Assembly (NCBI GenBank): GCA_963841445.1
Contig: CAWJCP010000006.1
Coordinates: 1-43,160, forward strand
DNA length: 43,160 nucleotides
Source of the DNA: Mayfieldus sp963841445
GTDB lineage: Bacteria > Actinomycetota > Thermoleophilia > Solirubrobacterales > 70-9
Reading direction: 5' to 3'
The position numbers and the translations under genes were made by a program. Shown one piece after another: positions 8,455-16,184 of the stretch (the first letter of the stretch is position 1; each line of letters begins with the position of its first letter). The notes below the pieces were generated by a model. It worked only from the letters and a program-made list of their open reading frames with translations. It was not told where the DNA came from and ran no database searches.

Positions 8455-8752
8455 GCCAATGCTTGAGCCGCTCGTCGTGACCGCCGTGCAGGACGTAGGC
8501 GACCAGCAGAGCGATCAACCCAAGCGTGATGTCCATGGCTGGGCTGAGGCTGCGCCGCGCAGTGCTGGTCACCACCGAGTCGTGTACGGCGAAGACGATC
8601 AAGAATCCGCTCGTGAGGCTGATCAGCAGCGCACCGACGAGGTAGCCGAGCAGCAGTCGCTTCGGGTTCGGCAAGAAGAGCATCACGGTCACGGCGGCGA
8701 GCAGACTGGCGTTCGCCGCGGCGACAAGCGAGAGAAGGAAGATATCGCCCAT
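8414..8752 (-). CDS. GAP-family membrane protein, N-terminal half (frameshifted)
   Basis: A 112-codon frame holding the first half of a GAP-family membrane protein. There are three hydrophobic helices at about residues 3-25, 33-57 and 70-90. NPKRLLLGYLVGALLISLTS matches the family pattern of a short loop with NP(K/R)R followed by a Gly-containing helix. The helix ending LLVAYVLHGG normally leads through a charged linker into the second half, which lies in another phase at 8077-8454. The frame instead ends soon after the linker with REVTFEG. The gene starts 16 bases downstream of a tRNA-Ala on the same strand and may share its transcript. Confidence 0.62.
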   Translation of the reverse strand: MGDIFLLSLVAAANASLLAAVTVMLFLPNPKRLLLGYLVGALLISLTSGFLIVFAVHDSVVTSTARRSLSPAMDITLGLIALLVAYVLHGGHDERLKHWRGRGGEREVTFEG

Positions 8753-8768
8753 TGGCCCTTGCTCGAGA

Positions 8769-8841
8769 TGGAGCTAGCCGGACTCGAACCGGCGACCTCC
8801 TGGGTGCGATCCAGGCGCTCTTCCAACTGAGCTATAGCCCC
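8769..8841 (-). tRNA. tRNA-Ala (anticodon CGC)
   Basis: A complete 73-base cloverleaf on the minus strand. The acceptor stem is GGGGCTA/TAGCTCC with the G3:U70 pair that identifies alanine tRNAs. The D arm is GCTC/GAGC, the anticodon stem CCTGG/CCAGG has loop ATCGCAC (anticodon CGC, reading GCG), and the T arm is GCCGG/CCGGC with TTCGAGT. The discriminator is A and CCA is not encoded. A second tRNA-Ala (TGC) lies about 4 kb away in the opposite orientation. Confidence 0.96.
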
Positions 8842-8899
8842 AGAAATGCGTAGAGCAGACGCCCTCGCGCCCGCTGCTCGCTGCAAGAATAGCCCGAGC

Positions 8900-10210
8900 A
8901 TGACCTTTCGCCGGCGGCTGACAGTAACCGTGCTCTTGATCGTGGTCGTTCCGGTGATCGCGATCGTGATCTTCTTCGTTCCTCTCTCCTCGCAGTCGAG
9001 GACCGGGAAGGCCGACGCCCGTCTCGCCGGAGCGTTGACCCCCACCCTGAACAGCTACGGGGCGGATCTGCGCGCCGCCCGCCATGCGGCTCGGCGGGTC
9101 GCCAACGACCCCCAGCTCGGCGCCGACATACCGCTGGGGCCCAGCCCGGCGCTCGATTCACGGGTGCGGCAGCTGGCCTTGAGGCTCGGGCTGACCAGGC
9201 TCGAGGTGTCAAGCGGCACGACGAGGATCGCTCGCTACGCGATCGGCCAGCCGGTGGCAAGCGTGGAGCTGCAGGTTCGGGCGTCGAACGGAGCGCCCGG
9301 CACGCTGGTCGTCTCGACGACCGACGCGACCGAGTTCGCGCACGCGGTGAGCCGGACCACCGGGCTTCCCTTTGCGATCTCGGCCGGGGGAGCGACGATC
9401 GCGACCGGCGCCGCGGGCGCGAGCTCGCTCGACCTCAGCGGCGACGGTGCGCGCACGATCGACGTCAGTCTCCCCTCCGGCGATTACCGGGCCCGAGTCG
9501 TGAGCCTCCCCGACGCCGCCGACCAGGTGCGCGCCGCCCTGCTCGGCCCGCGTGGATCGGGGTTCTCGGGCGGACAGGCGTTCGTGGCGGTGATCCTCAT
9601 CGTCCTGATCCTGCTCGCCTTCGCGCTGATCGTTCCCCTGGTTCGCGACCTGCGCCAGCAGCACGAGCGCGCCGAGGAAGAGGCGATCACGGACGAGCTG
9701 ACCGGCCTCTCGAACCATCGCCGCTTCAGGCAGATCCTCGGCAAGGAGGTCGAGCGCGCGAAGCGGTTCGACCGTCCGCTCTCGGTCGTGATGCTCGACC
9801 TCGACGACTTCAAGGAGATCAACGACAACTACGGCCACCTGCAAGGCGACCGCGTCTTGCGAGAGGTCGGGCGGGTGCTGAAGCTCGAGTCACGCGAAGT
9901 CGACGAGCCGGCCCGCTACGGGGGCGAGGAGTTCGCGATCGCCCTGCCGGAGACCCGAATCGACGGCGCGATGGAGGTCGGCGAGCGGATTCGCCGCCGG
10001 CTTGACGGGATGCGCGTTGCGCTCGAAGGAGACGCCGGCTCGATCCCGATTCACGCCAGCGTCGGGGTGGCCGGGAGCCCCGAGACGGCGCTCGACACCA
10101 AGACCTTGGTCAAGGCCGCCGACCAGGCCCTGTACAGGGCCAAGCAACAGGGCAAGAACCGCACCGCCAGGGCTCCCGGCAGGCGCGCTGCGGAGCCGAT
10201 TTCACGCTGA
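8900..10210 (+). CDS. membrane-bound diguanylate cyclase (GGDEF)
   Basis: A 436-residue sensor cyclase that makes cyclic di-GMP from two GTP. A transmembrane helix spans about residues 8-28. An extracytoplasmic sensor region of about 200 residues with no named domain follows, then a second helix at about 230-252. The GGDEF domain begins near EAITDELTGLSNHRRF. The active motif is GGEEF at residues 341-345. Five residues before it lies REVD, matching the RxxD inhibitory site, so product feedback is expected. The ATG at 8900 gives a short basic N terminus before the first helix, better than the upstream in-frame ATG at 8846. It is divergent from the tRNA-Ala. A GC-rich inverted repeat after the stop (about 10240-10256) may terminate transcription. 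Confidence 0.92.
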   Translation: MTFRRRLTVTVLLIVVVPVIAIVIFFVPLSSQSRTGKADARLAGALTPTLNSYGADLRAARHAARRVANDPQLGADIPLGPSPALDSRVRQLALRLGLTRLEVSSGTTRIARYAIGQPVASVELQVRASNGAPGTLVVSTTDATEFAHAVSRTTGLPFAISAGGATIATGAAGASSLDLSGDGARTIDVSLPSGDYRARVVSLPDAADQVRAALLGPRGSGFSGGQAFVAVILIVLILLAFALIVPLVRDLRQQHERAEEEAITDELTGLSNHRRFRQILGKEVERAKRFDRPLSVVMLDLDDFKEINDNYGHLQGDRVLREVGRVLKLESREVDEPARYGGEEFAIALPETRIDGAMEVGERIRRRLDGMRVALEGDAGSIPIHASVGVAGSPETALDTKTLVKAADQALYRAKQQGKNRTARAPGRRAAEPISR

Positions 10211-10326
10211 TTTCCGGTCCTCGGTAGGCCCGCGCCGGGTGGGCGGAGCCTCCCGCCAAACGAATTCAGACCGCCTAGTCTTTAGGCCGAATTGGAGCGG
10301 CCGATAGAAGGCCGTAGGCAAGACCC

Positions 10327-11067
10327 ATGGGCATCTTCGACGAGGCAATCCGCGAGCACTTGGAGCTGAAGCGCCAGCACGGCGCCGGGGATTCCGAGCT
10401 GCGCGAGCTCGAGGACGAGGCATTCGGTGCCCCCGCCCGGCCGGGCGATGCGGCGGTGGCTGAGGCCCCGCCGGCGCTGGACAGCGAGGCGCCGACCGAG
10501 CTGGCGTCGATTCAGGAGACCCCGGAGCTCGTCGAGCCGGCCGACGGCGAGGCCGCGGATGCCGCCCAGGCGCTTCCTGAGATCGAGGAGCCCCCGCCCG
10601 CCCCCGATGATGCCGGCACCGTCGCCATCGAGACCGAGGAGCACCCGCCGCCCGAGGGCGCTTCCGCGCCCGAGCCGGTGCCCGAGGAGGCGCAGGAGCC
10701 GGGCGCCTCGATCGTCGATCAGCCGACCGAGCTCTACGACCCCCAGGACGCCGGCCTGCCAGCCGATGCGTCTCCAGAGCCGCCCGAGGTCGAGGATGAG
10801 TTCTTCTCCGAGCAGTCGCTTTCCGATGAGCTTGACCAGGCGCTCGACGCGCGCGAGGAGGGGGCCGCGCCGGTGCCCGAGCCGAGGCGGAGGCGGAGGG
10901 CCCGTCGGAGCCCGCGCCGGTCGAGCCCGAGCCCGAGGACGGCGAGCCCGAGGACGGCGAGGACGTCCTCGAGGAGACCCCGGAGTTCCTCCAGGACACG
11001 CCCGAGCATGATCGCCTCTGGTTCGAGCAGCGGCCCCCCAAGGACTTCGACTTCGACGATTGAATAA
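10327..11067 (+). CDS. acidic, probably disordered protein with apparent frameshift
   Basis: The frame encodes 246 residues. The start MGIFDEAIREHLELKRQHG forms a basic-acidic helix, followed by a long Glu/Pro/Ala-rich, very acidic region with no fold that I recognise. At about codon 186 (near 10884) the composition switches abruptly to Arg/Ser-rich. In the -1 frame the acidic character continues and ends EFLQDTPEHDRLWFEQRPP then KDFDFDD, stop at 11061-11063. That tail looks like a conserved motif, so I believe the true product is about 245 residues and one G is missing near 10885 (CCGAGG for CCGGAGG). Function is unknown. A clear GGDEF gene precedes it, with 116 bases between. Confidence 0.65.
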   Translation: MGIFDEAIREHLELKRQHGAGDSELRELEDEAFGAPARPGDAAVAEAPPALDSEAPTELASIQETPELVEPADGEAADAAQALPEIEEPPPAPDDAGTVAIETEEHPPPEGASAPEPVPEEAQEPGASIVDQPTELYDPQDAGLPADASPEPPEVEDEFFSEQSLSDELDQALDAREEGAAPVPEPRRRRRARRSPRRSSPSPRTASPRTARTSSRRPRSSSRTRPSMIASGSSSGPPRTSTSTIE

Positions 11068-11109
11068 CCTGCGGCGGCCTGCGGCCGCCTGACATGCCTC
11101 TGCCGCTCC

Positions 11110-11135
11110 ACTTCGTTTCGCGACTTCGTTTCGCG
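11110..11135. repeat. tandem 13-bp direct repeat
   Basis: Two perfect head-to-tail copies of ACTTCGTTTCGCG, lying between the acidic-protein gene and the bidirectional terminator. No role is evident. Confidence 0.7.
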
Positions 11136-11145
11136 GCCTCTCATC

Positions 11146-11181
11146 AACAGGAAAACCCCGCTCGAGGCGGGGCTTCCTGTT
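11146..11181 (-). terminator. intrinsic terminator for the glutamate dehydrogenase gene
   Basis: Inverted repeat with arms AACAGGAA/TTCCTGTT outside and CCCCGC/GCGGGG inside, with a 5-base loop. Read on the minus strand, the GC-rich inner stem is followed by TTTTCC, as expected for a factor-independent terminator. On the plus strand it also lies downstream of the acidic-protein gene, so it may act in both directions. It is about 180 bases beyond the dehydrogenase stop. Confidence 0.7.
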
Positions 11182-11362
11182 GGCGTTCTTGCCTTCCCTG
11201 GCAAGTATGTGTAGGCAGTCGGATCCGGTTCTTTGACCGGTACTGAGCTATCGGTGAGTCGGGGCCGGACTTGAGCGTCACGAGCAGGGGTTTAGAACAG
11301 GCGTCCAGGGCTCGAAAGCGTTCGTGCGCCAGGCAGGAGGGATGAGTGCGGCTGGGGCGACC
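11182..11362. other. 181-base gap with no recognised gene
   Basis: No supported reading frame and no RNA gene I recognise. The stretch contains several short inverted words (for example GGTTCTTTGACC) but no tRNA-like or tmRNA-like pairing. It is probably the 3' untranslated region of the minus-strand dehydrogenase transcript. Confidence 0.4.
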
Positions 11363-12730
11363 TCAGCCGACGTAGCCGCGCGTGCGCGCCGCCTGCACGA
11401 CTCGCTCGATGCCGACCTCGTAGGCGGCATCGCGAAGCGGGATCCCGTCCTCCCTCGCGCGGCCTGAGACCTCGCGGTAGGCCCGGCGCATGATCGTCGC
11501 CAGCTTGTCGTTTACCTCGCGCTCCTCCCAGCGGAAGTGCTGGAGGTTCTGGACCCACTCGAAGTAGGAGACGACCACCCCGCCGGCATTGGCCATCACG
11601 TCGGGAACGGTGTAAACGCCCTTCTCGTTGAGGACCGCGTCGGCTGCCGGGGTGGTCGGCGAGTTGGCGCCCTCGATCAGCATCTTGCAGCTCAGCCTCT
11701 CGACGTTGCCCTCGTGGATCATCCCTCCGAGCGCCGCCGGGATGAGGACGTCGCATTCGACCGCCACGAGGTCGTCGGGATCGATCTTCTCCGAGCCCTC
11801 GAACTCGGTCAGCTCGCCACCCTGATCGAGGAAGCTGCGCAGCGCATCGGGGTCGATGCCGGCGTCATTGCGGATCGCCCCGGTCGCGTCGGAGACGGCG
11901 ACCATTCGGCTTCCGAGCTGGTGCATGAGCCGCGCCGCCCAGGAGCCCACGTTCCCGAACCCCTGCACGGCGAAGGTCACGTCGGCGGGGCTGAGACCGA
12001 GCTGGGGGGCCGCCTCGCGGAACATGTATACGCAGCCGCGCCCGGTCGCGGCCTCGCGGCCGTGCGAGCCCTCGAGCTCGATCGGCTTCCCGGTGCAGAT
12101 CGCCGGCGTGTGGCCGTGAAGCTTTCCGTACTCGTCCATGAACCAGGCCATCACCTGCGCGTTGGTGTTCACGTCCGGTGCGGGGATGTCGCGGGTCGGG
12201 CCGAGGACCTTCTCGATCTTGTCCATGAACGAGCGCGCGATCTGCTGAATCTCGGCGGGGTCGAGATCGCCGGCGGGGCAGTTGACGCCCCCCTTTGCGC
12301 CGCCGAAGGGGACGCCGACGACCGCTGTCTTCCAGCTCATCAGCGAGGCGAGCGCACGTACCTCGTCGATGTCGACCTCGGGGTGGAAGCGTACCCCGCC
12401 CTTGTAGGGGCCGCGGGCGCCGTTGTGCTGGATCCGGTAGCCGGAGAAGACGTGGACCTCGCCGTCGCTGAGCTTGACCGGGATCTGAACGGTGACTTCC
12501 CGGTATGGGGTCCAGAAGACTGTCCGCAGGTCGTCTCGAAGCTCGAGACGGTCGCAGGCGCGGTCGAAGTAGTGGCGGACGATGTCGAGGTTTGAGACTT
12601 CGGCGCGCTGCCCGGGCTTGGGCTTGCCCTTCGCGCGCTGCTTCTCGGCTTCTCGATCGACGGTCTCGGGGGCCTTGTCGGTGTCCTCGCGCTCCCCGAC
12701 CGCGTCCACGGTCTCGGTCTTGGCTGCCAT
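11363..12730 (-). CDS. gdhA: Glu/Leu/Phe/Val family dehydrogenase (glutamate dehydrogenase)
   Basis: A 455-residue enzyme that interconverts glutamate and 2-oxoglutarate plus ammonia with NAD(P). The substrate-binding and catalytic Lys segments are GPYKGGVRFHP and PFGGAKGGVNCPAGDL. The Rossmann motif is AVQGFGNVGSWAARL, and PALGGMIHEGN and GANSPTTPAAD are family phrases. A charged, Lys/Glu-rich N-terminal extension of about 45 residues precedes the first domain. The ATG has GGAGGG at good spacing, so the extension is probably real. It closely resembles RocG/GudB-type enzymes and is distinct from the shorter Leu/Val dehydrogenase at 17.4-18.5 kb. It is divergent from tRNA-Ala(TGC), and a terminator lies downstream at 11146-11181. 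Confidence 0.93.
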   Translation of the reverse strand: MAAKTETVDAVGEREDTDKAPETVDREAEKQRAKGKPKPGQRAEVSNLDIVRHYFDRACDRLELRDDLRTVFWTPYREVTVQIPVKLSDGEVHVFSGYRIQHNGARGPYKGGVRFHPEVDIDEVRALASLMSWKTAVVGVPFGGAKGGVNCPAGDLDPAEIQQIARSFMDKIEKVLGPTRDIPAPDVNTNAQVMAWFMDEYGKLHGHTPAICTGKPIELEGSHGREAATGRGCVYMFREAAPQLGLSPADVTFAVQGFGNVGSWAARLMHQLGSRMVAVSDATGAIRNDAGIDPDALRSFLDQGGELTEFEGSEKIDPDDLVAVECDVLIPAALGGMIHEGNVERLSCKMLIEGANSPTTPAADAVLNEKGVYTVPDVMANAGGVVVSYFEWVQNLQHFRWEEREVNDKLATIMRRAYREVSGRAREDGIPLRDAAYEVGIERVVQAARTRGYVG

Positions 12731-12833
12731 CTGTTCCCTCCTGGAGACTCGCGCCAGTCTCTCACAGGCAGGGCCGGAGGCCGGGCCGTGCAGGCCCGAT
12801 TGCGGGAGGTGGCGGGCCTACACTTTCCCCCAA

Positions 12834-12906
12834 GGGGCCATAGCTCAGTTGGAAGAGCGTCCGGTTTGCATCCGGGAGGTCGCGGGTTCGAGCCCCGCTG
12901 GCTCCA
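12834..12906 (+). tRNA. tRNA-Ala (anticodon TGC)
   Basis: A complete 73-base cloverleaf. The acceptor GGGGCCA/TGGCTCC has the alanine-specific G3:U70 pair. The D arm is GCTC/GAGC, the anticodon loop TTTGCAT gives anticodon TGC, and the T arm GCGGG/CCCGC has TTCGAGC. The discriminator is A and no CCA is encoded. It lies 5 bases before the 3' end of the convergent carboxypeptidase gene. Confidence 0.97.
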
Positions 12907-12911
12907 TCCGC

Positions 12912-13859
12912 CTAGCGCGCCCGCGCGCCCGCCTGCAGCAGCTGCGGGACCTGCTTGAACGGGTCCGGGGTATTGAGCAGGACGACGCCGAGATAGCGGC
13001 CCTTGATGTGCGCCGTGACCACGTAGCAGCGCCCGGCGGCGTTCGTGAGCCCGGTCTTCACCCCGGTTACGCCGGGGTCGCCGAGGAAGGGGTTGATGTT
13101 GAAGAGGTCCAGGTAGTGGCCCTTGATCGGGAAGCGCATCCGCAGCCGGCGCGTGCCGACGACCTTCGCGACCAGCGGATCCGCGAGGTCGAGCCGCGCC
13201 AGCGTCGCCAGGTCGAGCGGGCAGGAGTGGTTGCCCTGGTCGCGGATCCCGCTTGGGGTCGAGAAGTGCGAGCAGCTGAGGCCGAGCTCGCGCGCGCGGA
13301 CGTTCATCCGTCGCACGAAGCCGCCGATCGTGTGGGCGTCGTGCTGGGCCAGCGCGATCGCCGCGTCGTTGCCGGAGACCAGCATCAGCCCGTAGAGCAG
13401 CGCCTTCAGGCTCACCCGCCTGCCGCGCGGCAGCAGCCCGACTCCGCTGCCCGCGTAGCGCAGCACCCGCGGTGTGATCCGCACCCGCTCGCTGAGCCGG
13501 TGGCGCTGGGCGACGATCAGCGCCGTCATCATCTTGGTCAGGCTGGCGATCGGCAGCTCGCGGCGCGGGTGAAGCTGCCAGAGGACCCTTCCACTGCGCA
13601 TGTCGAACAGCACCCCGGCCTTTGGCGGGCGCTTGAGGCGCACCCGCACCGGGGTCGGGGACGGCGCCGGGCTGACCGTGAAGCGATTGCGGACCGGGGG
13701 TCGGGTTCCGGGGTCGTCGGTGAAGCCGCTCGGCAGTCCCGCGGTCGCCTCGACCGATCCCGATCCGGTACCGGCATCGAGCGAGCGCGCGAGCAGCACC
13801 GCCCCGGCCCCGGCCCCGATCACGAGCACCATGGCGAGCGCTCGGCGTGCTCGTCTCAC
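12912..13859 (-). CDS. D-alanyl-D-alanine carboxypeptidase (PBP5/DacF-like)
   Basis: A 315-residue serine peptidase that trims the terminal D-Ala of peptidoglycan stem peptides outside the membrane. It starts with a basic N terminus and a hydrophobic helix at about residues 7-25 (anchor or signal), then a Pro/Thr-rich spacer. The catalytic SxxK is SLTK at 106-109, SGN is at 162-164 and KTG is at 268-270, all in the order of the S11 family. The C-terminal PBP5 stalk domain is absent, so the enzyme is short for the family. The GTG start overlaps the TGA of the rhomboid gene (GTGA), and the two are likely translated together. Confidence 0.9.
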   Translation of the reverse strand: MRRARRALAMVLVIGAGAGAVLLARSLDAGTGSGSVEATAGLPSGFTDDPGTRPPVRNRFTVSPAPSPTPVRVRLKRPPKAGVLFDMRSGRVLWQLHPRRELPIASLTKMMTALIVAQRHRLSERVRITPRVLRYAGSGVGLLPRGRRVSLKALLYGLMLVSGNDAAIALAQHDAHTIGGFVRRMNVRARELGLSCSHFSTPSGIRDQGNHSCPLDLATLARLDLADPLVAKVVGTRRLRMRFPIKGHYLDLFNINPFLGDPGVTGVKTGLTNAAGRCYVVTAHIKGRYLGVVLLNTPDPFKQVPQLLQAGARAR

Positions 13860-14719
13860 CAGCCCGCTGCCAACGCCGCCGGGGAGTTGGGGCGCTCGCG
13901 CACGAACAGCTTCACCAGCGCCAGCCCGAAGGCGAACCCGCCGACGTGCGCGAAGTAGGCCACCCCGCCGCTACCGGTCACGTCTGGAACAGCGACCTGA
14001 CCGACGGCGGGGACGAACTGGAGCACGAACCAGATTCCCAGCATCACCCAGGCCGGGATCTCGATCAGGGTGACGAAGAAGATCAGGATCACCGCGGTCA
14101 GCACCCGCGCCCTCGGTAAGAGCAGCGCGTAGGCTCCGAGCACGCCGGCGATCGCCCCGCTCGCGCCGATCGTCGGCAGCGTCCCGCCGGGATCGATCGC
14201 CGCCTGCGAGTAGACCGCCGCCAGCCCGGCGAGCAGGTAGAAGAGCAGGAATCGCCCGCGCCCCATCGCATCCTCGACGTTGTTGCCGAAGATCCACAGG
14301 AAGAGCATGTTGAAGGCGATGTGCAGGATCCCCCCGTGCATGAACATCGAGCTGAGCAGGGTCAGATACCAGGGCGGGTTCGTGTAGGAGACGAACGGGG
14401 CCCCGCGCCTTGCTTCCCGTCTGGCCTCCGCGTAGTCGCTGGTCCCCTGGCAGACCACGTCGGCCTCCGAGCCGCTCGAGTCGCCGGTGACCCCGAAGGC
14501 GCAGTCGCGCCCCGGGTGCAGGATCCGGTAGGGGATCGCGCCGTACTGGACCGAGTTCTCGTCGCGCTCGCTGACCCCGAGCTGGGCGAGCTGCGGGTTC
14601 GCGGCATCGCTGCTCGAGAAGCTGAGCTGCCAGCCGAAAACGGCGATGTTGGCGACGATCAGAAGGATCGTGACCAGCGGCAGCCGCGAGGTGGGGACGT
14701 TGTCCTTGAGCGGGATCAA
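13856..14719 (-). CDS. rhomboid-family intramembrane serine protease
   Basis: A 287-residue polytopic membrane protein. The N-terminal helix is at about residues 13-32. A soluble insert of about 80 residues containing two Cys follows. The rhomboid core then starts with HGGILHIAFNMLFLWIFGN at 128-146. The catalytic Ser is in GASGAIAG (Ser187) and the catalytic His in HVGG (His258). It cleaves membrane proteins within or near their helices; its substrates are unknown. The insert between helices 1 and 2 (residues 33-118) is longer than in minimal rhomboids. Its stop overlaps the start of the carboxypeptidase gene, and an unknown membrane protein gene lies 74 bases upstream. Confidence 0.92.
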   Translation of the reverse strand: MIPLKDNVPTSRLPLVTILLIVANIAVFGWQLSFSSSDAANPQLAQLGVSERDENSVQYGAIPYRILHPGRDCAFGVTGDSSGSEADVVCQGTSDYAEARREARRGAPFVSYTNPPWYLTLLSSMFMHGGILHIAFNMLFLWIFGNNVEDAMGRGRFLLFYLLAGLAAVYSQAAIDPGGTLPTIGASGAIAGVLGAYALLLPRARVLTAVILIFFVTLIEIPAWVMLGIWFVLQFVPAVGQVAVPDVTGSGGVAYFAHVGGFAFGLALVKLFVRERPNSPAALAAGW

Positions 14720-14793
14720 CGCGCGGCGAGCCTACCGACCGCGAGGGGCGAAAATGCGCGGCCTCACGACATTGCAGCGCCGAGCTACGGCTC

Positions 14794-15222
14794 TCAGCCG
14801 TGCGCCTCGGAGCGCTCCTGCAAGCGTCTCGCAAGCAGCATCTCGGCGGCCACGATCAGCAGGTAGGTGCAGCTGGCGGCGAACGAGCCCAGCGGCCAGG
14901 CGACTCCCGTCGTCAGCAGGTGGCCGGCCAGCGCGGCGATCCCAACCCCGGCGCCGACAGACAGAAAGGAGAAGGCGCTGCCGAGGGCGACGACATCGGG
15001 GCGCTCGGCGTGGGTCCTGTGGCGAAAGCCGGCCGTGGCGGCGGCCTCCAAGACCGAGAAGGCGGCGACCCCGCCGGCTGCGAAGAGGAAGACGTCAGTG
15101 ACGCTCGGCTCACCGAGGGCCTGCACGAGCATGCCGAACGAGGCAGTGATCATGATCGAGAACCCGTAGGCGCTCGAGTTGTTGCGCAGCGACGCCTGCA
15201 GCTCGCGACCATAGGCTCGCAC
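14794..15222 (-). CDS. hypothetical membrane protein
   Basis: A 142-residue protein with about four hydrophobic helices, beginning VRAYGRELQASLRNNSSAYG, then a helix with SIMITASFGMLVQAL and further Gly/Ala-rich helices, ending in a basic tail with LLARRLQERSEAHG. I do not recognise the family. The frame runs further upstream inside lipA, but the GTG at 15222 lies 7 bases after the lipA stop and gives a sensible start. The position suggests co-transcription with lipB and lipA. No function is proposed. Confidence 0.65.
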   Translation of the reverse strand: MRAYGRELQASLRNNSSAYGFSIMITASFGMLVQALGEPSVTDVFLFAAGGVAAFSVLEAAATAGFRHRTHAERPDVVALGSAFSFLSVGAGVGIAALAGHLLTTGVAWPLGSFAASCTYLLIVAAEMLLARRLQERSEAHG

Positions 15223-15229
15223 GGCCGGC

Positions 15230-16180
15230 TCAGGCGGCCGCTCTGCCCGCTGGGACCTGCTCGTCAGCGTGGTAGGAGCTGCGCACCAGCGGTCCCGCGG
15301 CCACCGACTCGAAGCCGAGCTCGTAGGCGGCCTTCTCGAGCGCCGCGAACTCATCCGGATGCCAATAGCGGGCAACCGGCAAATGCTTCTCGGTCGGCCG
15401 CAGGTACTGCCCGACGGTCAGCACCTGGACCCGGTGCTCGCGCAGCAGCCCGAACGTCTCGACCATCTCCCCGAAGCTCTCCCCGAGGCCGACCATGAGG
15501 CCCGACTTGGTGACGACTTCGCCGCCGCTCATCTCCTTCGCCATCCGCAGGACCCTGGCCGAGCGCAAGAAGTCCGAACCGCGGCGGGCGAGGGGATAGA
15601 GGCGCGGGACCGTCTCGACGTTGTGGTTGAAGACGTCGGGGCGCTCGTGGATCACCTTCGCGAGCGGCATCTCCTGGCCGCGGAAGTCGGGAGTCAGCAC
15701 CTCGACCCGGCAGCCCGGAGACTGCATGCGGATCGAGCGGATCACGCCGACGAAAGCGCCGGCGCCGTAGTCGGGGAGGTCGTCGCGGTCGACCGAGGTG
15801 ATCACCGCGTGCCGCAGCCCCATCCGCTTGACCTGGTTCGCCACCCGCAGCAGCTCCAGGGGATCGTTCCAGGTTGGCTTTCCGGTCTGCACGTTGCAGA
15901 AGCCGCAGCGGCGGGTGCAGACGTCGCCGAGGATCATGAAGGTCGCGGTGCCGCGCTCCCAGCACTCGCCGACGTTGGGGCAGTTGGCCTCCTGGCAGAC
16001 CGTGTGCAGGCCGTCGGCGTCGATTGCCTTGCGCAGCTTGCGGTAGGTCGGCCCACCTGGAGCCGGGACCTTCAGCCAGGGCGGTTTGCGCTCCCGGAAC
16101 GGCCGCCCTTCGACCTCGGTGGCGCCGCCCGGGTTGGCGCGCGATCGGGTGACGTGGATCCGCTCCGCTGCCTCTGGCAT
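15230..16180 (-). CDS. lipA: lipoyl synthase
   Basis: A 316-residue radical-SAM enzyme that inserts two sulfurs at C6 and C8 of protein-bound octanoyl groups to make lipoyl cofactors. The auxiliary iron-sulfur cluster ligands CQEANCPNVGEC are at Cys62, 67 and 73. The radical-SAM motif CTRRCGFC is at Cys88, 92 and 95. The C-terminal RSSYHADE contains the conserved RSSY serine. The ATG at 16180 lies 4 bases after the lipB stop. Clients are encoded next door: the E2 proteins of the Bkd and PDH complexes both have lipoyl domains. The length is normal for the family. Confidence 0.97.
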   Translation of the reverse strand: MPEAAERIHVTRSRANPGGATEVEGRPFRERKPPWLKVPAPGGPTYRKLRKAIDADGLHTVCQEANCPNVGECWERGTATFMILGDVCTRRCGFCNVQTGKPTWNDPLELLRVANQVKRMGLRHAVITSVDRDDLPDYGAGAFVGVIRSIRMQSPGCRVEVLTPDFRGQEMPLAKVIHERPDVFNHNVETVPRLYPLARRGSDFLRSARVLRMAKEMSGGEVVTKSGLMVGLGESFGEMVETFGLLREHRVQVLTVGQYLRPTEKHLPVARYWHPDEFAALEKAAYELGFESVAAGPLVRSSYHADEQVPAGRAAA

Positions 16181-16184
16181 GGCC

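Noticed and set aside
11110..11135. Start of a CRISPR array
   Set aside because: Only two adjacent 13-base copies with no spacer between them, and no cas genes.
11182..11362. Possible structured RNA between the acidic protein and glutamate dehydrogenase genes
   Set aside because: Only short hairpins are visible and nothing matches tmRNA, SRP RNA, 6S or a known riboswitch. Left as untranslated sequence.
12582..13958. 458-codon plus-strand ORF covering tRNA-Ala and the carboxypeptidase gene
   Set aside because: It passes through a tRNA and lies antisense to a gene with all three catalytic motifs of its family.
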